DNA from: Sneathiella limimaris | Lineage (GTDB): Bacteria > Pseudomonadota > Alphaproteobacteria > Sneathiellales > Sneathiellaceae | Direction: 5' to 3' | Assembly (NCBI RefSeq): GCF_012932565.1 | Contig: NZ_JABBYJ010000001.1 | Span: forward strand, 620,001 to 684,000 | DNA: 64,000 nt | In this document: positions 1 through 8,825 of the stretch, piece by piece | Position numbering within the stretch: the stretch's first letter is position 1 | How the letters are laid out: the number at the start of each line of letters is the position of its first letter | The notes under the pieces: model-generated | Told to the model about the DNA's origin: nothing | The model's database searches: none | What the model saw: only the letters and a program-made list of their open reading frames with translations | Program-made: the position numbers and the translations under genes

Positions 1-867
1 ATTGCTGAAACAGGCGCTGGTCAGCATGGGGTGGCAACGGCCACAGTGGCTGCCCGTTTTGGCCTTCCCTGCACAATTTACATGGGTGAGACAGATATTG
101 AGCGGCAAAAGCCCAACGTCTTCCGCATGAAACTCATGGGCGCTGAGGTTGTCCCGGTTGTCTCCGGCTCTCGCACCCTTAAAGATGCCATGAACGAAGC
201 GCTTCGTGACTGGGTCACCAATGTGGAAGATACCTTCTACATCATCGGTACCGTCGCGGGACCTCACCCCTATCCGACACTTGTTCGGGACTTCCAGAAC
301 GTGATTGGCGAAGAAGTCCGCCGTCAGATGATGGAAGCCGAAGGGCGTCTGCCTGACAGCCTTGTTGCTTGCATCGGCGGTGGCTCTAACGCGATGGGCT
401 TATTCCACCCCTTCCTCGATGATGAGGACGTGGAAATCTATGGTGTTGAAGCTGCCGGATATGGTCTGGATACCGATAAACATGCCGCTTCTCTTAAAGG
501 TGGTCGCCCTGGTGTTCTCCATGGCAACCGAACTTATTTGCTGCAAGATGATGACGGACAGATCATTGAAGCGCATTCCATTTCCGCCGGTCTTGATTAC
601 CCCGGTATCGGTCCTGAACATGCTTGGCTAAATGATATTGGCCGGGTCAATTATGTCAGTGCAACCGATCAGGAAGCGCTGGATGCATTTCAGCTATGCT
701 GTGAGCTCGAAGGTATTATTCCAGCGCTCGAATCCAGTCATGCGCTTGCCTACCTAAAACATTATGCTCCGGACCTGCCAAAAGATCATATCATTGTGGT
801 CAACCTTTCTGGTCGAGGGGACAAGGATATTTTTACTGTTGCTGATGCCCTGGGAGTAGAGCTTTGA
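1..867 (+). CDS. trpB: Tryptophan synthase beta chain, 5'-truncated by the window
   Basis: The reading frame is open from base 1, so this is the C-terminal part of TrpB, the PLP enzyme that joins indole and serine to give tryptophan. The visible part begins in the conserved AETGAGQHG stretch, so the PLP-binding lysine, which lies before it in the family, is outside the window. The PLP phosphate-binding loop GGGSNA is present, as are [20 protein letters not shown] and the C-terminal NLSGRGDKD motif. The stop overlaps the trpA start by four bases (TTGA), which suggests translational coupling of the two subunits that form the alpha2-beta2 complex. Confidence 0.97.
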   Translation: MAETGAGQHGVATATVAARFGLPCTIYMGETDIERQKPNVFRMKLMGAEVVPVVSGSRTLKDAMNEALRDWVTNVEDTFYIIGTVAGPHPYPTLVRDFQNVIGEEVRRQMMEAEGRLPDSLVACIGGGSNAMGLFHPFLDDEDVEIYGVEAAGYGLDTDKHAASLKGGRPGVLHGNRTYLLQDDDGQIIEAHSISAGLDYPGIGPEHAWLNDIGRVNYVSATDQEALDAFQLCCELEGIIPALESSHALAYLKHYAPDLPKDHIIVVNLSGRGDKDIFTVADALGVEL

Positions 868-1679
868 TTGAAACCCGTATTGATCGTCGCTTCAAGGCCT
901 TGAAAGATCAGGGACGTGCCGCCTTTGTTAGTTTTGTTATGGCCGGGGATCCGGATCATGACACGTCTCTTCGGATTTTGGAGGGTTTACCTAAGGCGGG
1001 AGCAGATATTATTGAAATCGGCATGCCCTTTACGGATCCAATGGCCGATGGACCTGCCGTTCAACAGGCAGGGCTTCGGGCACTTGCTGCAGGCACAACG
1101 CTCAAGTCCACACTGGAGCTAATCAGGTCCTTCCGAAAAACCGATAACGATACGCCGATCATTCTGATGGGTTACTACAATCCAATCTACTCATATGGCG
1201 TTGACAAATTTCTTGGTGACGCCAAAGAAGCCGGTGTTGATGGTTTAATTGTGGTAGATCTTCCTTCCGAAGAGGATGCAGAGCTTTGCCTCCCTGCAAA
1301 AGAGGCTGGCATCAATTTTATTCGATTGGCGACACCAACCACAGATGACAAACGCCTACCTTCTGTTTTGCAAAACAGCTCAGGTTTCCTTTATTATGTC
1401 TCCATTGCCGGAACGACAGGCGCCGCAGCGCCAAAAGCCAGCGATGTAGATGTTGCCTTGAAACGTATTCGGGCTGCAACGGACCTTCCTATTGCCGTCG
1501 GTTTTGGGATCCGGTCTGGTCAACAGGCTGCAGAAATCGCTGAAATCGCTGATGGAGCTGTTGTCGGCAGTGCTTTGGTCGAATGCATCGCCAACGCTAA
1601 AACAAAGGATGAAGCTGTCAGTTCCTTGCTAAAACTGGCATCTGAACTCTCTGCCGGTGTGCAGAGCGTTTCCAAATAA
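864..1679 (+). CDS. trpA: Tryptophan synthase alpha chain
   Basis: TrpA (271 aa) cleaves indole-3-glycerol phosphate and channels indole to TrpB. It is a TIM barrel; the catalytic pair seen in the E. coli enzyme (Glu49/Asp60) corresponds to Glu51 and Asp62 here, in [14 protein letters not shown]. The phosphate-binding motifs [11 protein letters not shown] and VGFGI are both present. The start is a TTG overlapping the trpB stop; no better ATG exists before the conserved N-terminus. Length is normal for the family. It is followed after 15 bases by accD, the usual alphaproteobacterial order. Confidence 0.97.
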   Translation: MIETRIDRRFKALKDQGRAAFVSFVMAGDPDHDTSLRILEGLPKAGADIIEIGMPFTDPMADGPAVQQAGLRALAAGTTLKSTLELIRSFRKTDNDTPIILMGYYNPIYSYGVDKFLGDAKEAGVDGLIVVDLPSEEDAELCLPAKEAGINFIRLATPTTDDKRLPSVLQNSSGFLYYVSIAGTTGAAAPKASDVDVALKRIRAATDLPIAVGFGIRSGQQAAEIAEIADGAVVGSALVECIANAKTKDEAVSSLLKLASELSAGVQSVSK

Positions 1680-1694
1680 CAACAGGACTTATTC

Positions 1695-2687
1695 ATGAAC
1701 TGGCTGACAAATAAAGTTCTTCCAAAGATCCGCAATCTGACGAAATCGAGTGATACGCCTGATAATCTCTGGGTAAAATGCCCCGAATGTGGCCAGATGC
1801 TGTTTCACAGCGAACTTGCCCAGAACCAAAGCGTCTGCAGTCACTGTGACCATCACATGCGTTTAGGCCCCAAAGAACGGTTTGAAGCTTTATTTGATGG
1901 GGGAAAATACGACGTTATCGAACTGCCAGACGTGCAGGTTGATCCTCTGAAGTTCCGCGATTCCAAAAAATATCTCGACCGACTGAAGGACGCTCGTAAC
2001 AAAACCGGCGACAAAGACGCCATGATTGTTGCCCATGGTAAGCTCAAAGGCAATACGGCTGTCGTTGGTGTGCAGAACTTCAACTTTATGGGTGGTTCCC
2101 TTGGAATGGCAGTGGGAGAGGCAATTATTGCAGCCGCCAAACTGGCGATACTCCAAAAAGCACCGCTGATCCTCTTTACCTCAGCCGGTGGCGCTCGCAT
2201 GCAGGAAGGTATTCTGTCCCTCATGCAAATGCCCAGAACAACTGTCGCAATCCAGCGCCTGAAAGAGGCAAAGCTGCCTTTTATCGTGGTGCTGACGGAT
2301 CCAACAACTGGCGGCGTAACCGCGTCTTATGCGATGCTTGGCGATATCCAGATTTCAGAGCCTGGAGCGCTCATCTGTTTTGCTGGCCCCCGTGTGATTG
2401 AGGAAACCATTCGTGAGAAACTGCCAGAGGGCTTCCAGCGGGCTGAGTTTTTGCTAGAAAAAGGCATGCTGGACATGGTTGTCCATCGGCATGAACTGAA
2501 AGATACGCTTGCCCGGATTGTCGATCTCACCAGTAATAAGCTGAAAACCGTGCAGCCGGAAATTCCAAAAGCTTTAAAAGAACCCAAAAAGTCTGAAAAA
2601 AGCGAAACAAAAAGCACTGAAAAGCCTGCTGAAGAGGACAAAAAAGTCGAGCCTGCAAAAGCAGACGAGATAAAGACTGAAAAATAA
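1695..2687 (+). CDS. accD: Acetyl-CoA carboxylase carboxyltransferase beta subunit
   Basis: AccD is the beta subunit of the carboxyltransferase that makes malonyl-CoA for fatty-acid synthesis. The N-terminal zinc ribbon is intact: Cys29, Cys32, Cys48 and Cys51 in a CX2C-X15-CX2C arrangement. The crotonase-like core follows, with [10 protein letters not shown] and the glycine-rich [17 protein letters not shown]. The last 40 or so residues (about 289-330) are a low-complexity Lys/Glu-rich tail that is absent from shorter AccD proteins such as the E. coli one and is probably disordered. The gene sits between trpA and folC on the same strand with short gaps, so it is likely in the same transcript. 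Confidence 0.96.
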   Translation: MNWLTNKVLPKIRNLTKSSDTPDNLWVKCPECGQMLFHSELAQNQSVCSHCDHHMRLGPKERFEALFDGGKYDVIELPDVQVDPLKFRDSKKYLDRLKDARNKTGDKDAMIVAHGKLKGNTAVVGVQNFNFMGGSLGMAVGEAIIAAAKLAILQKAPLILFTSAGGARMQEGILSLMQMPRTTVAIQRLKEAKLPFIVVLTDPTTGGVTASYAMLGDIQISEPGALICFAGPRVIEETIREKLPEGFQRAEFLLEKGMLDMVVHRHELKDTLARIVDLTSNKLKTVQPEIPKALKEPKKSEKSETKSTEKPAEEDKKVEPAKADEIKTEK

Positions 2688-2699
2688 GGGTATTCCAGT

Positions 2700-4004
2700 T
2701 TGCCGGGACTGCATAGTGACGTGATCCTGAAGCGCCTTATGGCGCTTCACCCCAAGGTAATTGACCTGTCTCTGGACAGAATGCATTCCATACTGGAAAA
2801 GCTGGACCACCCGGAAAAACGCCTTCCACCGGTTGTTCATGTGGCCGGTACCAATGGGAAAGGCTCCCTAATTGCCTACCTGAAAGCCATACTTGAGGCG
2901 GCCGGGTATCGGGTACATGTCTATACATCACCTCATCTGGTGAAATTTGCCGAAAGAATTGTCTTGGGCGGCAATATTATTCCGGAAGCGAAATTATCAG
3001 ACCTGCTTCTCGCCTGTGAAGAGGCAAATGGCGAAGATCCCATCACCTATTTTGAGATTACCACAGCGGCAGCCTTCAAGGCTTTCAGCGAAAATCCGGC
3101 CGATATCCTTCTCCTGGAAACCGGTCTCGGAGGAAGGCTCGATGCCACAAATATGGTGGAAAAACCAGCGGCAACAGCCATTACCCCGGTCAGTCATGAC
3201 CATGAGCAGTTCCTCGGAAGTGATCTCGCTGGCATTGCACGGGAAAAAGCCGGGATCATCAAAAAAGAAAGTCCGCTTATTCTCGGACCCCAAACCGAGG
3301 TGGCAAAATCAGCCATTCTGCAAAGAGCTGCTGAGCTGAATGTTTCAACAGCTGTTTTTGGAGATGACTGGTCTGCCAACCGCATCGACGATGAATACTG
3401 GACCTTTAAGGGAGAGCGCTATAGCGGTACCTATAGCTTACCCAGCCTAAACGGCCCTCATCAGGTTCCAAATGCAGGAACAGCCCTTGCTGTGCTGGAG
3501 ACGTTGAAAGACTTCCCCGTTACGCCGGCAAATATCGAAGCAGGTTTGAAATCCGTTTACTGGCCAGCCCGTATGCAGCATCTGGAACATGGAAATCTGG
3601 CTCAACGGCTGCCAGATAATGTCGATATCTGGCTGGATGGTGGCCATAACGAAGCTGCTGCAGAGCGGATTGCTGAGTGTTTCCTGGAATGGGAAACAAA
3701 AGATGACAAACCGACCTATCTGATCTGTGGCATGCTGGAGACGAAAGACCAGCTCAATTACCTGCGTCACATGCAGAAATTTGCGCAAAAGGCCATCATG
3801 GTTCCAGTTCCAGGGGAGCCTGCCTCAACTCCTGAGAAAAAGCTGGCAGAGCTTGGGCGGGCTGCCGGCCTGGATTGTGAATATGCAGTCAGTGTAGAAG
3901 ATGCCGCCGACAATTTAATCCCATACCTGATGCGAAAGCCCTGTCGGCTGCTGATTGCTGGCAGTCTCTATCTTGCTGGAACCGTCCTTAGAACCAACGG
4001 CTAA
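2700..4004 (+). CDS. folC: Bifunctional folylpolyglutamate synthase/dihydrofolate synthase
   Basis: FolC adds glutamate to dihydropteroate and to folates (Mur-ligase fold). Visible motifs are the P-loop GTNGKGS (residues 50-56), YTSPHL, the metal/substrate region LLETGLGGRLDATN, SHDHEQFLG followed by GIAREKAGI, and the C-terminal DGGHN. The chosen start is TTG, ten bases after an AAGGG ribosome-binding site that overlaps the accD stop; the next in-frame ATG would remove part of the N-terminal helix. The gene is 12 bases from accD and ends the trpBA-accD-folC cluster, converging on the regulator gene that follows. Confidence 0.95.
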   Translation: MPGLHSDVILKRLMALHPKVIDLSLDRMHSILEKLDHPEKRLPPVVHVAGTNGKGSLIAYLKAILEAAGYRVHVYTSPHLVKFAERIVLGGNIIPEAKLSDLLLACEEANGEDPITYFEITTAAAFKAFSENPADILLLETGLGGRLDATNMVEKPAATAITPVSHDHEQFLGSDLAGIAREKAGIIKKESPLILGPQTEVAKSAILQRAAELNVSTAVFGDDWSANRIDDEYWTFKGERYSGTYSLPSLNGPHQVPNAGTALAVLETLKDFPVTPANIEAGLKSVYWPARMQHLEHGNLAQRLPDNVDIWLDGGHNEAAAERIAECFLEWETKDDKPTYLICGMLETKDQLNYLRHMQKFAQKAIMVPVPGEPASTPEKKLAELGRAAGLDCEYAVSVEDAADNLIPYLMRKPCRLLIAGSLYLAGTVLRTNG

Positions 4005-4021
4005 GCCCCATTTTAAGGGGC
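4005..4021. terminator. Short GC hairpin between convergent folC and regulator genes
   Basis: GCCCC and GGGGC form a 5-bp stem around a TTTTAA-containing loop. The hairpin spans the last bases of both convergent genes. No long T-run follows on either strand, so it would be at best a weak terminator. Confidence 0.3.
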
Positions 4022-4702
4022 CAAGCGATAACCACCTGTTTCAGTTACTAGGATTGCGGCTGAGGATGGGTCTTCTTCGATCTTTTGGCGTAACCGATAG
4101 ATATGGGTCTCCAAGGTATGCGTGGTGACACCCGCATTATATCCCCAGACTTCATTCAGCAGGATATCCCGAGAAACAACCTTCTGGCCGGCCCGGTATA
4201 AATATTTCAGGATATTTGTTTCCTTCTCTGTCAGGCGGATTTTCTCGTCCTTATCCTCGTTGAGAAGAAGTTTCTTTGACGGCTGAAAACTGTAGGGGCC
4301 AATGGCAAAAACGGCATCTTCACTCTGCTCATGCTGCCGCAGTTGAGCCCGGATCCGGGCCAGCAAAACCCCAATCCGAAACGGTTTTGAGACATAATCA
4401 TTGGCACCGGATTCCAGTCCGAGGATCTGATCACTATCGCTATCTTGTGCGGTCAGCATTATGACCGGTGCGCGCGAGCCATTTCGTCTCAAAATCTTGC
4501 AGGCTTCACGTCCATCCATATCCGGCAAGCCAACATCCAACAGCACAAGATCAAAATGGTTCTGCTTCAAGAGTTCGAGCCCCTCGGAAGCTGTTCCAGC
4601 CTGTTCTGTCTCAAATTCTTCATGGAGATCCAGTTGCTCTGCAAGTGTTTGACGCAATGTTACGTCATCATCCACCAGCAGAATTTTACGAGTTCCAGAC
4701 AT
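4013..4702 (-). CDS. OmpR/PhoB-family response regulator (orphan)
   Basis: A 229-aa two-domain regulator. The receiver domain (about residues 5-120) has the acidic cluster Asp11-13, phospho-acceptor Asp56 in LLDVGLPDMDG, and Lys106 in NDYVSKPF. The C-terminal winged helix (about 130-229) ends in the typical THTLETHIYRLRQKIE and VTETGGYRL. No histidine kinase gene is adjacent, so it is an orphan here; its cognate kinase and target genes cannot be read from the sequence. It converges on folC and starts 277-292 bases from the divergent ribA gene. Confidence 0.93.
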   Translation of the reverse strand: MSGTRKILLVDDDVTLRQTLAEQLDLHEEFETEQAGTASEGLELLKQNHFDLVLLDVGLPDMDGREACKILRRNGSRAPVIMLTAQDSDSDQILGLESGANDYVSKPFRIGVLLARIRAQLRQHEQSEDAVFAIGPYSFQPSKKLLLNEDKDEKIRLTEKETNILKYLYRAGQKVVSRDILLNEVWGYNAGVTTHTLETHIYRLRQKIEEDPSSAAILVTETGGYRLAP

Positions 4703-4878
4703 CCTATGCTCCCGTTACGCTCGATTGTTTAGACAACCCAGTACAAATTAAGCGCCCTTGTAATCAGCTTACAGATTTGACCTATTTATCCATATTCAAG
4801 TCGTTTTGATAGACTTTCCCCAAAAGCTCACAGACTTGTTACCCAACGCGAGCTGTCGTGTTTAGCCAGTCCCATCTC

Positions 4879-4907
4879 GTCACAAAGGCTGCTTAATATT
4901 CTATAAT
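4879..4907 (+). promoter_or_regulatory. Candidate promoter for ribA
   Basis: A perfect TATAAT (4902-4907) lies 17 bases downstream of GTCACA (a 4/6 match to TTGACA), about 90 bases before the ribA ATG. This is a pattern match only. The rest of the 277-base gap shows no RNA element that I recognise; in particular, no FMN-riboswitch-like conserved core is evident. Confidence 0.3.
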
Positions 4908-4994
4908 GTGGTGATATTCACACTTTTACAATTGGTAAAAGGGATATAGGACTGCTACAAAGCAAAGAAAAACCACTCTTTGATACCTGAAACC

Positions 4995-6116
4995 ATGACA
5001 AATCCGGCAGCTTTACCAGACGCCTCTAAAAGCCTTCGAAATGTGGATAGAGCTCTCGCTGATCTTAGGCGGGCTCTTTGTGTAATCATTACAGATAATG
5101 AAAGCGCTGCTCTTATCCTCTCAACCGAAACAGTTTTTGCCGGTGCCCTCCAGCATTTAGAGAGCCTTGCAGGCACTCCAGCTCGTCTTGCTCTGACCGC
5201 TCATCGGGCGAATGTGCTGCATATCATGCCAACGGGTGATGATACCATTTTGCTCTCCATCGAAGACTGGATGAAACCCGAACTTCTTCGCTCTCTTGCA
5301 GATGCGACACATGATCTGGACCAGCCGTTTCGGGGGCCTTTTAACCGGATTAAGGAAATGGCTCCTAACACGGCCAAGGCAGGTATCAAGCTAGCAAAAT
5401 TGGGGCGGCTCCTGCCCTCCGTACTCATCGCGGATCTGGACCCTGCAAAAGTTGAAACATTAAAGGCAGAAGCAGACCTTCTGGCTGTCTCTGTTGATGA
5501 AATCTTTGGCTATGACGATCAAGCCGCCCGCCAACTGAAGCCTGTCGCTATCGCCAACGTACCGTTGCAAGCTTCCGAGAATACAAAGATTCAAGCCTTT
5601 CGTCCGCTTGATGGCGGCATAGAGCACCTGGCTATAATCATCGGTGATCCGAAACGGCACGAACCGGTTCTCGCCCGTCTACATTCGGAATGTTTTACAG
5701 GTGATCTCGTGGGATCCCTCAAATGTGACTGCGGAGAGCAACTTCGCGGTGCAATCAAAGCAATTTCCGATCAAGGTTCAGGTGTTCTTCTGTATCTGGC
5801 TCAGGAAGGGCGCGGGATCGGCCTTATCAACAAGCTAAGAGCCTACAAACTCCAAGGGGATGGATTTGATACCATCGACTCCAACGAACGGCTCGGCTTT
5901 GATGCGGATGAACGGATATTCCGGCCCGCTGCAGAAATGCTAAAGCATATGGGCTTCGACAGCGTTCGCCTTATGACCAACAACCCTGAAAAAATCGAAG
6001 GGATGGAGCGCTCTGGCATCAAGGTCGTTGAGCGGGTTTCCCATAAATTTCCCTCCAATACCCATAATGAGCTTTATCTGGCAACAAAACGCAAGAAGAG
6101 TGGCCATTATCTCTAA
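4995..6116 (+). CDS. ribA: GTP cyclohydrolase II with a long uncharacterised N-terminal domain
   Basis: The C-terminal half (about residues 190-373) is GTP cyclohydrolase II, which opens the GTP ring in the first step of riboflavin synthesis. Zinc ligands Cys233, Cys244 and Cys246 (HSECFTGDL and CDCGEQ), the catalytic region AQEGRGIGLINKLRAY and the GTP-binding LMTNNPEKIEG are all present. The N-terminal 190 residues occupy the place that DHBP synthase has in RibBA fusions, but I cannot find RibB active-site motifs there; E. coli RibA lacks such a domain altogether. ATG 4995 is preferred; an in-frame TTG at 4980 would add five residues. Neither start has a strong Shine-Dalgarno. Confidence 0.93.
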   Translation: MTNPAALPDASKSLRNVDRALADLRRALCVIITDNESAALILSTETVFAGALQHLESLAGTPARLALTAHRANVLHIMPTGDDTILLSIEDWMKPELLRSLADATHDLDQPFRGPFNRIKEMAPNTAKAGIKLAKLGRLLPSVLIADLDPAKVETLKAEADLLAVSVDEIFGYDDQAARQLKPVAIANVPLQASENTKIQAFRPLDGGIEHLAIIIGDPKRHEPVLARLHSECFTGDLVGSLKCDCGEQLRGAIKAISDQGSGVLLYLAQEGRGIGLINKLRAYKLQGDGFDTIDSNERLGFDADERIFRPAAEMLKHMGFDSVRLMTNNPEKIEGMERSGIKVVERVSHKFPSNTHNELYLATKRKKSGHYL

Positions 6117-6143
6117 CTTGTGAATAGGTCAAAAAGGCTAATG

Positions 6144-6180
6144 GCTCCGGAAAATTCTGCCGGGCTGGCTTTTATCTTTT
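6144..6180 (+). terminator. Weak candidate terminator after ribA
   Basis: GCTCCGG (6144-6150) can pair with CCGGGC (6160-6165) with one bulge, and a T-rich stretch follows about six bases later. The stem is imperfect and short, so this is a low-confidence call. Confidence 0.3.
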
Positions 6181-6264
6181 CCCCCAAGCATCTGAGAATG
6201 GCAGAAATCTGCGACTCTTTTCTGGCATAGACTTTGCTTAATTACTAGCGAAGGAGAAATTTTG

Positions 6265-7254
6265 ATGTCAGTCAGTACCGTAACCGAAAGCCAATTTGCC
6301 TATATGGACCGCATGATTGAAGGCGGCGCTCAACATACTTACGCGCAAAAATCGGCCTCAGTTACGGAAGCGACATCATCAGCATCCAGCGAAGGTGAAG
6401 AGTTTTCCTTCTTCGGCAAAGATGGTTTTGGCTTTGATGATTTTCTCGATATCATCAACCCTCTTCAACATATCCCAGTTGTTTCAACTATTTACCGCGA
6501 AATTACAGGCGATGAACTTGCACCTGGAGCTCGTCTCATCGGAGGTGGCCTTTTTGGTGGCGCCATTGGTCTCGCATCTTCTGTTGTAAACACAGTTGTT
6601 GAGGTGGAGAGTGGAAAAGATATTGGGGAACATGTGGCCTCCCTCTTCTCGGATGACGCGGTAACAGACACTGTTCAGGTTGCGGCAACGCCCGAGGCTT
6701 CAGCTGCGCCATCGCCGCTTGTTGACGCCCAAGCTGCTAAAAATATTGCGGCTGAGCAAGCCCCTACCGTTCAAAAAGCTTCTGCAGAACAATTAGCCGC
6801 AGCCCAGATGATGGCAGCTGCCATGCGATCCACACCGGTGACCACACAAAAAGATACTGATCAATCAGCTCAAGTTGAAAGCATCACCCAGACAAGCGCT
6901 GCAACACCTGACACAGCAAAACCAGCGCCCACGCTCGCTATGGGACTGGAATGGAAAACACAGCCTCCAAATTTGCAAAAAACAATCGACAAAATTCAGA
7001 CCCAGCATGGTGTTGAACTAAGTGCCAGCCAGATTTCTCAGCTCATGAATTCTTTGGGCAAAGCACCAGGCTTAACCCCAAAAACGGAACAGCCAAATCA
7101 GGCAGTAAAATCAACCGCCCCTGAAATCGTCAGTGACGCAACTCCAGTAACGCGACACAAGGCCTCCAGCGCTTATGATAAAGGCGTTGATCTCGCAGCA
7201 AGTCTCAGCGCTTCACAAAACCCATACGCCTATATGAACCAGTCTGTTCGCTAA
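6265..7254 (+). CDS. Hypothetical Ala/Gln-rich protein with a glycine-rich hydrophobic segment
   Basis: I do not recognise this 329-aa protein. It starts at ATG 6265, eight bases after a good AAGGAG site. Residues about 85-110 hold a small, glycine-rich hydrophobic stretch (LIGGGLFGGAIGLASSVVN), which could be a membrane-associated hairpin; there is no N-terminal signal peptide. The rest is rich in Ala, Ser, Thr, Gln and Pro and looks disordered. The N-terminus (SQFAYMDRMI) and C-terminus (NPYAYMNQSV) both carry a YM motif in a similar setting. It stands alone downstream of ribA and overlaps the end of the convergent transporter gene by four bases. A flagellar or surface role could be imagined, but nothing here shows it. 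Confidence 0.7.
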   Translation: MSVSTVTESQFAYMDRMIEGGAQHTYAQKSASVTEATSSASSEGEEFSFFGKDGFGFDDFLDIINPLQHIPVVSTIYREITGDELAPGARLIGGGLFGGAIGLASSVVNTVVEVESGKDIGEHVASLFSDDAVTDTVQVAATPEASAAPSPLVDAQAAKNIAAEQAPTVQKASAEQLAAAQMMAAAMRSTPVTTQKDTDQSAQVESITQTSAATPDTAKPAPTLAMGLEWKTQPPNLQKTIDKIQTQHGVELSASQISQLMNSLGKAPGLTPKTEQPNQAVKSTAPEIVSDATPVTRHKASSAYDKGVDLAASLSASQNPYAYMNQSVR

Positions 7255-8156
7255 GATTGAGGACGTATGATTAGGTGGGATAATTTTAGTTGAGTAAAAA
7301 TCATCCCTGCGAGAATTAGGCCGAGCCCCATATAGGTTTGCGAGGTGGGAATCTCCGCCGCAAACAAGACACCCCACAGAACACCCAAAACCGGGTTCAG
7401 GTAGTTATTCAACGCGACAAAAGTCGCTCCAACTCGCATAATCACGAAGTAGAGAACCATCGTTGCAATCGCGGTTGGGAATATCCCAAGCACTACCAGC
7501 GCGCCCAAAGATTCCATTGAGGGTGTCAGTGTCCATGGCTCATCTACATAGATGGCGATTGGAACAGCTATGATACTGGCCACTAAAAGCACCCCCGCTG
7601 CCCGAGCGAACGAATCCATAGGCGGCATAGCCCGTGTGATAAAGCCAGCGGTTACATAACAAGTTGCCCCTGCCACAATAGCAAGTTGACTGACCGCATT
7701 GGTTCCAAGCTGCAAAATCGCTTCTGGTCCGATCAGCACAATGAGCCCGATAAACCCTACCAGAACGCCAAAAACCCGGTCTGGGGTCAGCTTCTCATCC
7801 TCAGTCAATAGATGCCCCAATACAAAACCGATTAACGGGGCAGTCCCGATTAGGATAGACGCCACTGAGCTTGGTGTTGTCAGCTGTGCCCAGCTAATCA
7901 TATTAAAGGGCAACACATTACCGACAATGCCCACGGCAATGAAAAACAGCCAACTTCGCCGATCCCGAGGTAGCTCTGCTCCCCTAATCCGCATAACCAG
8001 ATAAAGGACAACTGCCGCAATTAGGATCCGGCCCGCGGCCACTGATTGCGGCGGCAATGTATCAACGGCGAACTTGATAAACAAGAAGCTGGAGCTCCAC
8101 ATTATAGACAGAGAGAGGAGTGCCAGGAAGTCGACAGATTGGGGTTTCGTTGACAT
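7251..8156 (-). CDS. EamA/DMT-family transporter
   Basis: A 301-aa integral inner-membrane protein with about ten hydrophobic segments arranged as two EamA repeats, the pattern of the drug/metabolite transporter superfamily. The first repeat begins with SLSIMWSSSFLFIKFAV and the second with VAGATCYVTAGFI. Substrate cannot be predicted; family members export amino acids, metabolites or drugs. The ATG is the first in the frame and the length is typical. It is transcribed divergently from the L,D-transpeptidase gene. Confidence 0.9.
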   Translation of the reverse strand: MSTKPQSVDFLALLSLSIMWSSSFLFIKFAVDTLPPQSVAAGRILIAAVVLYLVMRIRGAELPRDRRSWLFFIAVGIVGNVLPFNMISWAQLTTPSSVASILIGTAPLIGFVLGHLLTEDEKLTPDRVFGVLVGFIGLIVLIGPEAILQLGTNAVSQLAIVAGATCYVTAGFITRAMPPMDSFARAAGVLLVASIIAVPIAIYVDEPWTLTPSMESLGALVVLGIFPTAIATMVLYFVIMRVGATFVALNNYLNPVLGVLWGVLFAAEIPTSQTYMGLGLILAGMIFTQLKLSHLIIRPQS

Positions 8157-8209
8157 GATGGGGACTTTTCAGTGTGACAATCTAGGCAAACAGATTTACA
8201 TCTGAGGGT

Positions 8210-8725
8210 ATGCATATTCAAGTGAAAGCGATCAATGGTCACAAAGGTATTCTCTTATTCAGAGAGAAAAGGTATGACTGCGCTCTTGGTAAAGCCGGGG
8301 TAACGCACCTTAAGAAGGAAGGTGATCACGCTAGCCCGATTGGTACTTTTCCGCTTCGGTCAGTCTACTACCGCCAGGATCGGTTGCCGGAACCGCCAGA
8401 AACGCACCTTCCGCTGCATCCAATATCCCAAACTGATGGCTGGTGTGATGACCCACAACTTCCAGAATATAACCGTAAAGTAAGTTTACCCTTCACAGGC
8501 AGCCATGAGGTTATGGCGAGGGAAGACCATCTCTACGACATCGTTGTCATTCTGGGTCACAATGATAATCCCCCTGTTCCTGGAGAAGGTAGCTGTATTT
8601 TCATGCATGTTGCCACTGAAGAGTATAGCGGAACCGAGGGGTGTGTTGCCCTGGCAAAGGCAGATCTACTGGAATTACTGAAAACTGTAAGCACCGACAC
8701 ACTTATTGAGATTTTACCAAATTAG
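8210..8725 (+). CDS. L,D-transpeptidase (YkuD) domain protein without signal peptide
   Basis: A 171-aa protein that is essentially one YkuD domain. The catalytic pair is visible: His133 in IFMHVA and nucleophile Cys145 in SGTEGCVAL, spaced as in YkuD enzymes that make 3-3 crosslinks or attach proteins to peptidoglycan. The usual SHGC is changed to GTEGC. ASPIGTFPLR and LGHNDNP are further family features. Unlike most exported YkuD proteins it has no signal peptide or membrane segment, so either export is unconventional or it acts elsewhere. A GAGGG lies only a few bases before the ATG. Confidence 0.85.
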   Translation: MHIQVKAINGHKGILLFREKRYDCALGKAGVTHLKKEGDHASPIGTFPLRSVYYRQDRLPEPPETHLPLHPISQTDGWCDDPQLPEYNRKVSLPFTGSHEVMAREDHLYDIVVILGHNDNPPVPGEGSCIFMHVATEEYSGTEGCVALAKADLLELLKTVSTDTLIEILPN

Positions 8726-8825
8726 TCTTTCATTTTTTTCGATAGCCGGTCTATTCTATTTCTTGAATGTCGGGCGGGCCACATTTCTCACTTAATATTT
8801 CAATCCCCTAAGTTGTGAGTTTTCC

